From an uncultured Selenomonadales bacterium (GTDB taxonomy: Bacteria > Bacillota > Negativicutes > Selenomonadales > Selenomonadaceae): DNA of 5,623 bases. Shown here in pieces: positions 1-5,610 of the stretch. The notes below the pieces were generated by a model that was given only the letters and a program-made list of their open reading frames with translations, ran no database searches and was not told the origin of the DNA. Each line of letters begins with the position of its first letter. Position 1 is the stretch's first letter. The position numbers and the translations under genes are program-made. The stretch lies in contig CAMNLS010000098.1 in the NCBI GenBank assembly GCA_946543495.1, forward strand, positions 1-5,623, given 5' to 3'.

Positions 1-251
1 TCACGATTCAAACGCCGCAAGCCGGCTCAATGTTCGGAATATTTTTCAGCGCGAACGCAGTCACGAACTACGACGAATCAGCCGCCGCCAATCAAGAGCA
101 GTTCAAGAGGTTTTTTGCCGCAATGTTGGAGCAGGGAATCTATCTTGCGCCGTCGCAATTTGAAACGCTGTTTATGTCGGCGGCTCACACGGACGAAGAT
201 ATTGCCAAGACAATTTCAGCGGCTGAAGTTGCTTTCGAGGTGTGCAGATGA
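1..251 (+). CDS. hemL: Glutamate-1-semialdehyde 2,1-aminomutase, C-terminal part (5' end outside window)
   Basis: HemL is a cytoplasmic PLP enzyme that converts glutamate-1-semialdehyde to 5-aminolevulinate in the C5 pathway of tetrapyrrole synthesis. Only the last 82 residues are visible; the reading frame is open from base 3 and the gene enters from the left. The visible part carries family hallmarks of the small C-terminal domain: GSMFGIFF near the start, then FKRFF, the very typical YLAPSQFE, and FMSAAHT followed by EDI. The PLP-binding lysine lies upstream of the window and cannot be checked. The gene ends in TGA at 249-251, overlapping the ATG of the next gene as ATGA, so the two are probably translationally coupled. 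The C-terminus ends at the normal family position. Family identity is close to certain; whether the missing part is intact is unknown. Confidence 0.95.
   Translation, partial: TIQTPQAGSMFGIFFSANAVTNYDESAAANQEQFKRFFAAMLEQGIYLAPSQFETLFMSAAHTDEDIAKTISAAEVAFEVCR
237..240 (+). promoter_or_regulatory. Ribosome-binding site for the heptose kinase gene
   Basis: GAGG, continuing as GAGGTG, lies inside the last codons of hemL, 7 nt before the ATG at 248. It decides the start: the in-frame GTG at 242 would sit only 1 nt after this motif, too close for initiation, so ATG 248 is preferred. Confidence 0.6.
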
Positions 252-1219
252 TTAACGAGCTTAAAAGTTTTGTCGGCGGTGGAATGGACGCGTGCAAAGT
301 GCTGGTTATCGGCGACGTGATGTTGGATAAATATTATTTCAGTGAAGTGGCGCGCATATCGCCGGAAGCCCCCGTGCCTATTGCCCACGTGATGAAAGTC
401 AAAGAGACTCTCGGCGGCGCGGCTAACGTCGTTCACAATCTGGCGTTGCTTGGCTGTCAAACTTCGCTAATCGGGCAAATCGGGCGCGATGTTCACGGCG
501 AAATTTTCTTGAGCAAGCTAAACGCTCTGGGCGTCGATTATTCGGGCGTGATTGAGACCGGCAAGCCGACGACGACTAAGATTAGAGTGATAAGCGGTCA
601 TCAGCAGATGATTCGGCTTGACTTTGAGGACGCGGCGGAACTTGACGGCGCGACAACTGACGAGCTACTCAAGAACTTCTACGAACAACTTCCGAACGTC
701 GACGCGGTTATCATCTCCGACTATGGCAAAGGCGTCTGCACGAAGAAAATTTGCCGCGAGGTTATCGGCGCGTGTCGTGCGCAGAAAAAATTTGTCGTCG
801 TCGACCCGAAAGGCGATAAGTGGCAAAAATATTTCGACGCAAGTTTTATTACGCCGAACTTAAAGGAACTTAACGCCGTCTTGTCGAAGAAAATTTCAAA
901 CGTCGACGCGCAGATTGAGGAGGCGGCGCAAAAAATTATCGACGAATTCAATTTAAGTGGCTTGGTGGTCACTCGTTCGGCTGAAGGCTTAAGCTTAGTC
1001 GAAGGCGAAAAAATTTCACACATTAAAGCGCGTGCTCAAGAAGTCTTCGACGTATCTGGCGCGGGCGACACGGTAATTGCGGTCTTCGCGTTGGCATTGG
1101 CTGGAAAAATCGATTCAGCGGCGGCGGCGTACCTTGCAAACGTCGCGGCGGGCGTAGTCGTCGCTAAGGTCGGAACATACGCCGTCAGTCGTGAAGAGTT
1201 AATGGCGGCGTTGACATGA
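248..1219 (+). CDS. rfaE1: D-glycero-beta-D-manno-heptose-7-phosphate kinase (single-domain RfaE1/HldA)
   Basis: This is a PfkB/ribokinase-family sugar kinase of 323 residues that phosphorylates D-glycero-D-manno-heptose 7-phosphate at C1, a step toward ADP-heptose for the LPS inner core; it acts in the cytoplasm. Seen in the sequence: VIGDVMLDKY at about residues 20-29, the RISPEAPVP motif typical of RfaE kinases at 36-44, LGGAANV at 55-61, and the PfkB signature DVSGAGDT at 268-275 with the likely catalytic base Asp274. In enterobacteria this domain is fused to a nucleotidyltransferase in HldE (about 477 residues). Here the protein stops after the kinase domain, and the next gene is unrelated, so the nucleotidyltransferase must be encoded elsewhere. 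ATG 248 is chosen over GTG 242 from the ribosome-binding site. Both ends overlap neighbours as ATGA. Another PfkB sugar kinase is possible, but the RISPEAPVP motif argues for RfaE1. Confidence 0.9.
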   Translation: MINELKSFVGGGMDACKVLVIGDVMLDKYYFSEVARISPEAPVPIAHVMKVKETLGGAANVVHNLALLGCQTSLIGQIGRDVHGEIFLSKLNALGVDYSGVIETGKPTTTKIRVISGHQQMIRLDFEDAAELDGATTDELLKNFYEQLPNVDAVIISDYGKGVCTKKICREVIGACRAQKKFVVVDPKGDKWQKYFDASFITPNLKELNAVLSKKISNVDAQIEEAAQKIIDEFNLSGLVVTRSAEGLSLVEGEKISHIKARAQEVFDVSGAGDTVIAVFALALAGKIDSAAAAYLANVAAGVVVAKVGTYAVSREELMAALT

Positions 1220-2004
1220 TTAATTTACCACAAGTTCTTTTTAGCAAGATTGTTCGCGCGGTCGTCGAGTTCGATTTGATTGACGACGGCGACAAGATTT
1301 TAATAGGCGTATCGGGCGGCAAGGACAGTTTGCTTTTGATTTACGCGCTGGAAACTTTGCGTCGACGGACTAAAAAGAGATTTTCATTGTCCGCGTTGAC
1401 GATAGACCCGAAATTCAGCGAGGACTTCGGCGAACAAATTGCCCGCGTCAAAAAACTTTGTGATGAGCTTGGCATTGAGCATACAACGCACGCGGTCGAC
1501 ATTGCGGGCTTGATTGATGATAAAAGTCCGTGCTACACGTGCGCATACTTCAGACGGGCGGCGATTAATCGGCTTGCCAATGAACTCGGCGCGAACAAAG
1601 TTGCCTATGCTCATCACCTTGACGACGCAGTAGAGACCTTCTTTATGAGTTTGCTTTCAAGCGGTCAGCTTAATACGTTTCAACCGAAGACTTATCTTGA
1701 CCGCACTAGCATAACGGTAATTCGTCCGTTGGTTTACGTTCGGGAGCAAGAGATAAAAAATTTCGCGGCTGAAAGCGGGCTTGAGGTAGTAAAGTCGCCG
1801 TGTCCGTTCGACGGCGCGACGAATCGACAGCGTATAAAAGAACTTATAGTCAAGCTTGAGAAAGACTTCCCCGATTTGTTTAATCATTTGGCGGCGGCGA
1901 TTCGTAAAAATTCAATCGGCGAACTGTGGGACACATCTAAGACACGCGATGAGATGCGCGAGAGCTATTTTGCATTGAAGTTTGGAGGAGGTAATTATGT
2001 TTAA
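1216..2004 (+). CDS. TtcA-family tRNA thiolation protein (PP-loop ATPase with probable [4Fe-4S] cluster)
   Basis: This 262-residue protein belongs to the TilS/TtcA group of PP-loop ATPases; E. coli TtcA makes 2-thiocytidine at position 32 of some tRNAs. Seen in the sequence: the ATP-binding P-loop SGGKDS at residues 33-38, CYTC at 106-109, AHHLDD at 132-137 followed by ET, IRPL at 169-172, and SPCP with Cys196. Cys106, Cys109 and Cys196 match in order and spacing the three cluster-binding cysteines of TtcA. Other cysteines present are Cys82 only. The N-terminal zinc ribbon of TtuA-type enzymes is absent. The ATG at 1216 overlaps the preceding stop as ATGA, with only weak purine-rich sequence before it, so translation probably depends on coupling. 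The last 8 nt overlap ispA. The family call is firm; the exact tRNA position and base modified are inferred, so no symbol is given. Confidence 0.85.
   Translation: MINLPQVLFSKIVRAVVEFDLIDDGDKILIGVSGGKDSLLLIYALETLRRRTKKRFSLSALTIDPKFSEDFGEQIARVKKLCDELGIEHTTHAVDIAGLIDDKSPCYTCAYFRRAAINRLANELGANKVAYAHHLDDAVETFFMSLLSSGQLNTFQPKTYLDRTSITVIRPLVYVREQEIKNFAAESGLEVVKSPCPFDGATNRQRIKELIVKLEKDFPDLFNHLAAAIRKNSIGELWDTSKTRDEMRESYFALKFGGGNYV
1984..1991 (+). promoter_or_regulatory. Strong ribosome-binding site for ispA inside the TtcA-family gene
   Basis: GGAGGAGG ends 5 nt before the ATG at 1997. It sets the ispA start at 1997 rather than at the in-frame TTG at 1982, which precedes the motif. The same bases encode the glycine run near the C-terminus of the TtcA-family protein. 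Confidence 0.85.
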
Positions 2005-2875
2005 ACATGAGTGGCGTAGGAGAGTTAGACTTGTTGAAGCCGATTTACTAAACGAATTGCGGCGGACAGAATCGCTCGATAAAAATTTAATGCGGGCAAT
2101 GGAATATAGTTTGATGTCGGGCGGCAAGAGGTTGCGTCCAATTTTATTAATGGCGGCGGCGGATGCGATTAGCGGTAACGGCGAAAAGTTTATCACGGTG
2201 GCGGACGCGCTGGAAATGATTCACACGTACTCGATAATTCATGACGACTTGCCGGCAATGGATAATGATGACTATCGGCGCGGCAAGTTCACCAATCATA
2301 AAGTCTTCGGCGAAGGGTTAGCAATATTGGCGGGCGACGCGCTCTTGACTTTGGCATTTGAAGTCGTCCTCCGTCAACGCGGCGTGCCTGACGAAGTGTT
2401 ACTTGCTGTCCTGCGCGAAATTAGCATTGCGGCGGGTATGGCGGGCATGGTCGGCGGTCAAGCACTTGATTTGCAATCGGAAGGCGTTCAAATTGATTTG
2501 ACAACCTTAAGATTAATGCACATGGGCAAGACTGGCACATTGTTTAGGGCGGCGATATGTTCGGGAGCAATACTGGCGGGCGCGAACGAGGTACAATTAG
2601 AAAACCTGACTCGATACGCCGCAAACTTCGGATTAGCCTTCCAAATAACAGATGACATTCTTGACGTAACGGGCGACGTAAGATTATTGGGCAAGCCGGT
2701 AGGTTCCGACGCTAAAAATAATAAAGCGACATATGTAAGCTTGACTTCACTCGACGCGGCTAGACAACTTGCTCAAGCGGCAGTTGAAGATGCTTTGCAC
2801 GCGTTGGAAAATTTCGGCTCGGAAGCTAACTTCTTGCGCGAACTGGTTCAATACTTACTCACCCGCGAAAAATAA
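1997..2875 (+). CDS. ispA: Farnesyl diphosphate synthase (trans-polyprenyl synthase, IspA type)
   Basis: This enzyme of 292 residues condenses isopentenyl diphosphate with dimethylallyl and geranyl diphosphate to give farnesyl diphosphate, the precursor of undecaprenyl carrier lipid and quinone side chains; it is cytoplasmic. Seen in the sequence: SGGKRLRP at residues 41-48 (diphosphate binding); the first aspartate-rich motif DDLPAMD at 83-89, with the two-residue insertion typical of bacterial short-chain synthases; GGQALDL at 153-159; KTG at 178-180; FQITDD from 215; and the second aspartate-rich motif DDILD at 219-223. Tyr78, five residues before the first motif, fits a C15 product, although a geranylgeranyl product cannot be excluded. 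Length is normal for the family. The start follows a strong ribosome-binding site inside the preceding gene, which it overlaps by 8 nt. dxs lies one gene downstream, so both ends of isoprenoid precursor supply sit together. Confidence 0.95.
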   Translation: MFKHEWRRRVRLVEADLLNELRRTESLDKNLMRAMEYSLMSGGKRLRPILLMAAADAISGNGEKFITVADALEMIHTYSIIHDDLPAMDNDDYRRGKFTNHKVFGEGLAILAGDALLTLAFEVVLRQRGVPDEVLLAVLREISIAAGMAGMVGGQALDLQSEGVQIDLTTLRLMHMGKTGTLFRAAICSGAILAGANEVQLENLTRYAANFGLAFQITDDILDVTGDVRLLGKPVGSDAKNNKATYVSLTSLDAARQLAQAAVEDALHALENFGSEANFLRELVQYLLTREK

Positions 2876-2885
2876 TTTGTACAAA
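2876..2885. repeat. Perfect 10-bp palindrome directly after the ispA stop
   Basis: TTTGTACAAA begins on the base after the ispA stop codon (TAA 2873-2875). It is a perfect inverted repeat with no loop, so it cannot form a terminator hairpin. It could be an operator half of a regulatory site at the only sizeable gap in the block, or chance; no second copy is seen in the window. Confidence 0.35.
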
Positions 2886-2931
2886 AGGATTTTGCATTTA
2901 TTGCGGCGAATAGTAGACAAAATTTTTTATG

Positions 2932-2936
2932 AGGAG
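2932..2936 (+). promoter_or_regulatory. Ribosome-binding site for the secreted protein gene
   Basis: AGGAG lies 9 nt before the ATG at 2946. A second in-frame ATG at 2937 directly abuts the motif, so it is unlikely to be used; the start at 2946 also gives a clean signal peptide beginning MRKVF. No convincing -35/-10 pair is seen in the 70-nt gap upstream (2876-2945). Confidence 0.7.
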
Positions 2937-2945
2937 ATGTTTGTA

Positions 2946-3452
2946 ATGAGGAAAGTGTTTTTGACGACGTTGCTTGTTATCATGATGAGCGCGGTGACGG
3001 CACTGGCTGCCAATTGGGGACAAATTTATACAGACCAGAATGACAACGTGATCTATTTCGACATGGACTCCGTAAAAATCTCCGATATGGACAGCACGCG
3101 GAAAGATATTACCTTCAGCGCGGTTTATCGTATGGACTACAGCAACAAAGGTCGCAATGCTCTGATTGATTGGTATCGTGATTATTCCATTATGCCGGCG
3201 GGGATTGAAAATCTTTCCTATGACGTGTCGACGATTCAATTTAAGCGCGAAGGCGATAAGAGATATTATTACATTGCCGAACGCATTTCCTACACTGCAG
3301 ACGGCGCACAAATCGAGGACATGCACTACGTAGATACAACAATGAACTGGCAGGAAATTCCGGTCGGTTCAGTCATTGACGTTGAATATTTTGAAGCGGT
3401 TCTGGTTGTCGACGGCAAATTATACAAAAGAATCGATGCAGAAAAACTTTAA
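2946..3452 (+). CDS. Exported protein of unknown function (Sec signal peptide, Tyr-rich)
   Basis: I do not recognise a specific function. The 168-residue product begins with a clear Sec signal peptide: positively charged MRK, a hydrophobic core at about residues 4-18, then ALAA with likely cleavage after residue 21 or 22. There is no lipobox cysteine, so it is predicted to be soluble in the periplasm or exported. The mature part, about 146 residues, has no cysteine and no further membrane segment. It is rich in tyrosine (14 residues, including YYY) and acidic residues, and alternates short beta-like stretches, suggesting a small all-beta or alpha/beta domain. The pattern of a Trp-x-x-Ile-Tyr start followed by a YFD-x-DS segment resembles small secreted proteins of the surface-adhesin E kind, but this is a weak impression. 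It lies between ispA and dxs on the same strand, so it is probably co-transcribed with isoprenoid genes; no functional link can be read from the sequence. Confidence 0.8.
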   Translation: MRKVFLTTLLVIMMSAVTALAANWGQIYTDQNDNVIYFDMDSVKISDMDSTRKDITFSAVYRMDYSNKGRNALIDWYRDYSIMPAGIENLSYDVSTIQFKREGDKRYYYIAERISYTADGAQIEDMHYVDTTMNWQEIPVGSVIDVEYFEAVLVVDGKLYKRIDAEKL

Positions 3453-3457
3453 TTTTG

Positions 3458-3462
3458 AGGAG
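3458..3462 (+). promoter_or_regulatory. Ribosome-binding site upstream of dxs
   Basis: AGGAG is the best Shine-Dalgarno match before dxs. It is 5 nt from an in-frame ATC (3468), 8 nt from ACG (3471) and 17 nt from TTG (3480). The motif is well placed for the first two codons and too far from TTG. A weaker GAGG at 3473-3476 is only 3 nt from that TTG. Confidence 0.6.
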
Positions 3463-3479
3463 CGATTATCACGAGGCTG

Positions 3480-5381
3480 TTGAAGAGATTAAAATCACCC
3501 GCAGAACTTCAAAAGATGAGCCTGACTGACCTTGAGGAATTGGCGGGCGAAATTCGCGAGCTAATCTTGACGACAGTCGCTAAAAACGGCGGACACCTTG
3601 CGCCAAGTCTCGGCACAGTCGAGTTGACGCTTGCGCTGTATTCGGTGTTTGACTTCAACAATGATAGGCTCATTTGGGATGTCGGGCACCAAGCTTATAC
3701 GCATAAAATTTTAACGGGGCGACGCGACACATTCCACACACTGCGGACTTTGGGGGGCATAACCGGTTTTCCAAAGCGTGTCGAGTCGCCTTTTGATTCT
3801 TTTGGCGTTGGTCATGCCTCCACGTCGATTAGTGCGGCTTTGGGCTTGTTAATCGCCGCCGAGCTTGAACACGTTCCGCGAAGAGTGATTGCGGTTATCG
3901 GCGACGGAGCTTTGACGGGCGGCATGGCATTCGAGGCTTTGAATCACGCGGGGCAACTGAAAAAGAATTTGCTCGTCGTCTTAAACGATAACGAAATGTC
4001 GATTGATAAAAACGTCGGAGCGTTGTCTGAGTATCTTTCAAAGATTCGTCTCAAGCCGCAATATCATCGCGCTAAAAAAGAGTTTGAAGGCTTCGTCAAG
4101 AACATTCCCTTCCGCGATGTCGGCGAAAAGATTTTGTTGGCGGCGAACTCAGTTAAGGCGGGAGTGACGGCGGCGATTATTCCTGGCGCAATCTTCGAGG
4201 CTTTAGGCTTTACGTATCTGGGACCGATTGACGGGCACGATATCAAAGCCATGAAGGATATTTTTTCAAAGGTCGGCGTGATTGATGCGCCTGTGCTGAT
4301 TCACGTGAACACGACGAAGGGCAAAGGTTATAAGCCCGCCGAGACTGCGCCCGATAAATTTCACGGCATCGGCAAGTTCGATAAGGCAACGGGGCAAGTT
4401 TTAAAGAAGAAGTCGCCACCGAGCTACACGGAAATTTTTTCGCAAGCCGTGATTGATTGCGCAGCGCGTGATAAAAAAATCGTCGCGATAACTGCCGCTA
4501 TGCCGTCGGGCACGGGCTTAAAGAAGTTCGCCGAGATGTTCCCGCACAGATTCTTTGATGTTGGCATTGCCGAAGAACACGCCGTGACATTGGCGGCGGG
4601 CATGGCGGCGGGCGGTCTTAGACCCGTCGTTGCGATTTACTCAACCTTCATGCAACGCGCTTACGACCAAATACTCCACGATATCTGCTTACAAAATCTG
4701 CCTGTTGTCTTGTGCTTGGATAGGGCAGGGCTTGTCGGCGAGGACGGCTCAACTCATCATGGCGCGTTCGACTTGGCTTATCTGCGAACGATACCGGGCA
4801 TGAACATTCTAGTACCTAAAGACGAAAACGAATTGCGGCAAATGCTCTTCGCGGCGATTGGAAAAAATTTCCCCGTGGCGATTCGCTATCCACGCGGCGC
4901 GGGCTTAGGCGTCAAAGTCGAAACTGAACCATCGGAACTCACTTGGGGCAAGGCTGAAGTCATCCAGCAAAGTCAAGCGGCTGAAGTCGCGATATTTGCA
5001 GTCGGGACGATGGTTAAAGCCTCAACGGACGCGGCAAAACTTTTGCGCACGAGAAATATTTCAGTCGACGTAATAAATGCCCGATTCGTTAAGCCATTCG
5101 ATACGGAGCTAATAAAAAAATCCGCGCGGGCTGTGAAACTTTTAGTCACGTGCGAAGAGGGAACATTAAACGGCGGCTTCGGGTCGGCAGTCGCGGAGTT
5201 CTTAGCCGATGAGAACATTTCAACGCCGCTGTTAAGGCTCGGCATCAAGGATGAATTCATTGAGCAGGGAACACGCGCCGAACTCTTGGATATGTGCGGC
5301 TTGACGGCAGAAAAAATTTCGCGGCGAGTACTCGAACGCCTCAACGAATTAATCTTTGGATTCTTAACAGGAATAAGGTGA
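3480..5381 (+). CDS. dxs: 1-deoxy-D-xylulose-5-phosphate synthase
   Basis: Dxs is a thiamine diphosphate enzyme that joins pyruvate and glyceraldehyde 3-phosphate into 1-deoxy-D-xylulose 5-phosphate, the first step of the MEP isoprenoid pathway and of vitamin B1 and B6 supply in many bacteria; it is a cytoplasmic dimer. From the TTG start it has 633 residues, normal for the family. Seen in the sequence: GGHLAPSLG with catalytic His39; DVGHQAYTHKI; the cofactor motif GDGALTGG at 141-148 with Asp142, and LNDNEMS with Asn171 (Mg2+ ligands); IAEEHAVTLAAG with catalytic Glu365; RAGLVGEDGSTHHGAFD, a Dxs signature; and a C-terminal transketolase-C domain from about residue 500. No ATG or GTG start fits. 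The in-frame codons after the upstream stop (TGA 3456-3458) include ATC 3468, ACG 3471, CTG 3477 and TTG 3480. TTG is given as the conventional choice, but the true start may be 9-12 nt upstream. The stop lies 4 nt before the next gene. Confidence 0.95.
   Translation: MKRLKSPAELQKMSLTDLEELAGEIRELILTTVAKNGGHLAPSLGTVELTLALYSVFDFNNDRLIWDVGHQAYTHKILTGRRDTFHTLRTLGGITGFPKRVESPFDSFGVGHASTSISAALGLLIAAELEHVPRRVIAVIGDGALTGGMAFEALNHAGQLKKNLLVVLNDNEMSIDKNVGALSEYLSKIRLKPQYHRAKKEFEGFVKNIPFRDVGEKILLAANSVKAGVTAAIIPGAIFEALGFTYLGPIDGHDIKAMKDIFSKVGVIDAPVLIHVNTTKGKGYKPAETAPDKFHGIGKFDKATGQVLKKKSPPSYTEIFSQAVIDCAARDKKIVAITAAMPSGTGLKKFAEMFPHRFFDVGIAEEHAVTLAAGMAAGGLRPVVAIYSTFMQRAYDQILHDICLQNLPVVLCLDRAGLVGEDGSTHHGAFDLAYLRTIPGMNILVPKDENELRQMLFAAIGKNFPVAIRYPRGAGLGVKVETEPSELTWGKAEVIQQSQAAEVAIFAVGTMVKASTDAAKLLRTRNISVDVINARFVKPFDTELIKKSARAVKLLVTCEEGTLNGGFGSAVAEFLADENISTPLLRLGIKDEFIEQGTRAELLDMCGLTAEKISRRVLERLNELIFGFLTGIR
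5376..5381 (+). promoter_or_regulatory. Ribosome-binding site for the HicB-like gene
   Basis: AGGTGA, a match to the 3' half of the AAGGAGGTGA consensus, overlaps the dxs stop codon and ends 4 nt before the ATG at 5386. It supports that ATG as the start and coupling of the gene to dxs translation. Confidence 0.6.
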
Positions 5382-5385
5382 GACA

Positions 5386-5610
5386 ATGCAAAGAGAGTAT
5401 CAAGTTAAGGTTGATTATGACAATGAGGCGGGCGTTTGGATAGCGACGAGCGATGATATAATTGGTTTGATTTTGGAAGATGAATCCCCCGAAGATTTGA
5501 TGAAACGTGTCGTAGAAGCCACGCCAGAGCTAATAAGACTTAATAATTTATCCACGTGCAAAGCAATCAATTTCTCAATGACAAGGAATGAAAGAGTGGC
5601 TATCGCATAA
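5386..5610 (+). CDS. HicB-like / DUF1902-type small protein, probable antitoxin
   Basis: This 74-residue protein has the pattern of the HicB-like fold seen in DUF1902 proteins: a first strand YQVKVDYD (residues 5-12), then EAGVWIATSDD (14-24), then IIGL before an acidic segment, a helix from about residue 35 to 52 (PEDLMKRVVEATPELIRL), and a last strand near the C-terminus. Proteins of this kind often sit beside a HicA-type mRNA interferase and are thought to neutralise it. No DNA-binding helix-turn-helix or ribbon-helix-helix domain is present, which is normal for the short DUF1902 form. The gene starts 4 nt after dxs, and its stop overlaps an ATG that begins another gene (TAATG). Base use looks more AT-rich than in dxs, compatible with later acquisition, but this is only an impression. 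A role as antitoxin is inferred from the family; the partner is outside the window. Confidence 0.7.
   Translation: MQREYQVKVDYDNEAGVWIATSDDIIGLILEDESPEDLMKRVVEATPELIRLNNLSTCKAINFSMTRNERVAIA

Noticed and set aside
2769..2945. Upstream extension of the secreted protein frame into ispA
   Set aside because: An in-frame start at 2769 lies deep within ispA, and extending to it would bury the signal peptide about 59 residues into the protein. The ribosome-binding site at 2932-2936 supports ATG 2946.
2929..2946. Five-codon mini-frame (Met-Arg-Arg-Cys-Leu) whose stop overlaps the ATG at 2946
   Set aside because: It resembles a leader peptide by position, but it has no ribosome-binding site of its own, and its second and third codons are the AGGAGA of the downstream gene's ribosome-binding site. 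Chance is the simplest explanation.
2898..3326. 142-codon open frame on the minus strand opposite the secreted protein gene
   Set aside because: It lies almost entirely antisense to a gene with a good ribosome-binding site and signal peptide, shows no recognisable domain, and its composition (many His and Ile) reflects the complementary strand of the sense gene.
3453..3479. Possible terminator or promoter in the gap before dxs
   Set aside because: The gap is only 27 nt to the TTG start, has no inverted repeat followed by a T run, and no recognisable -35/-10 pair; it is mostly ribosome-binding site.
698..5070. Frequent GTCGAC palindromes (for example near 700, 800, 902, 1495, 3408 and 5064)
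   Set aside because: They mainly fall in phase as the Val-Asp codon pair GTC GAC, or come from a general preference for CGNCG-type codons, so they look like codon bias rather than a functional site array.
780..5320. Recurrent AAAAATTT-like tracts inside genes
   Set aside because: They arise mostly from Lys-Ile or Lys-Phe/Asn-Phe codon pairs (AAA ATT, AAA TTT) in different reading contexts, with no regular spacing; no evidence of a repeat or binding array.
4973..5386. 137-codon open frame on the minus strand opposite the end of dxs
   Set aside because: It is antisense to the conserved C-terminal domain of Dxs, is Ser/Ala-rich without motifs, and looks like a shadow frame produced by the codon bias of dxs.
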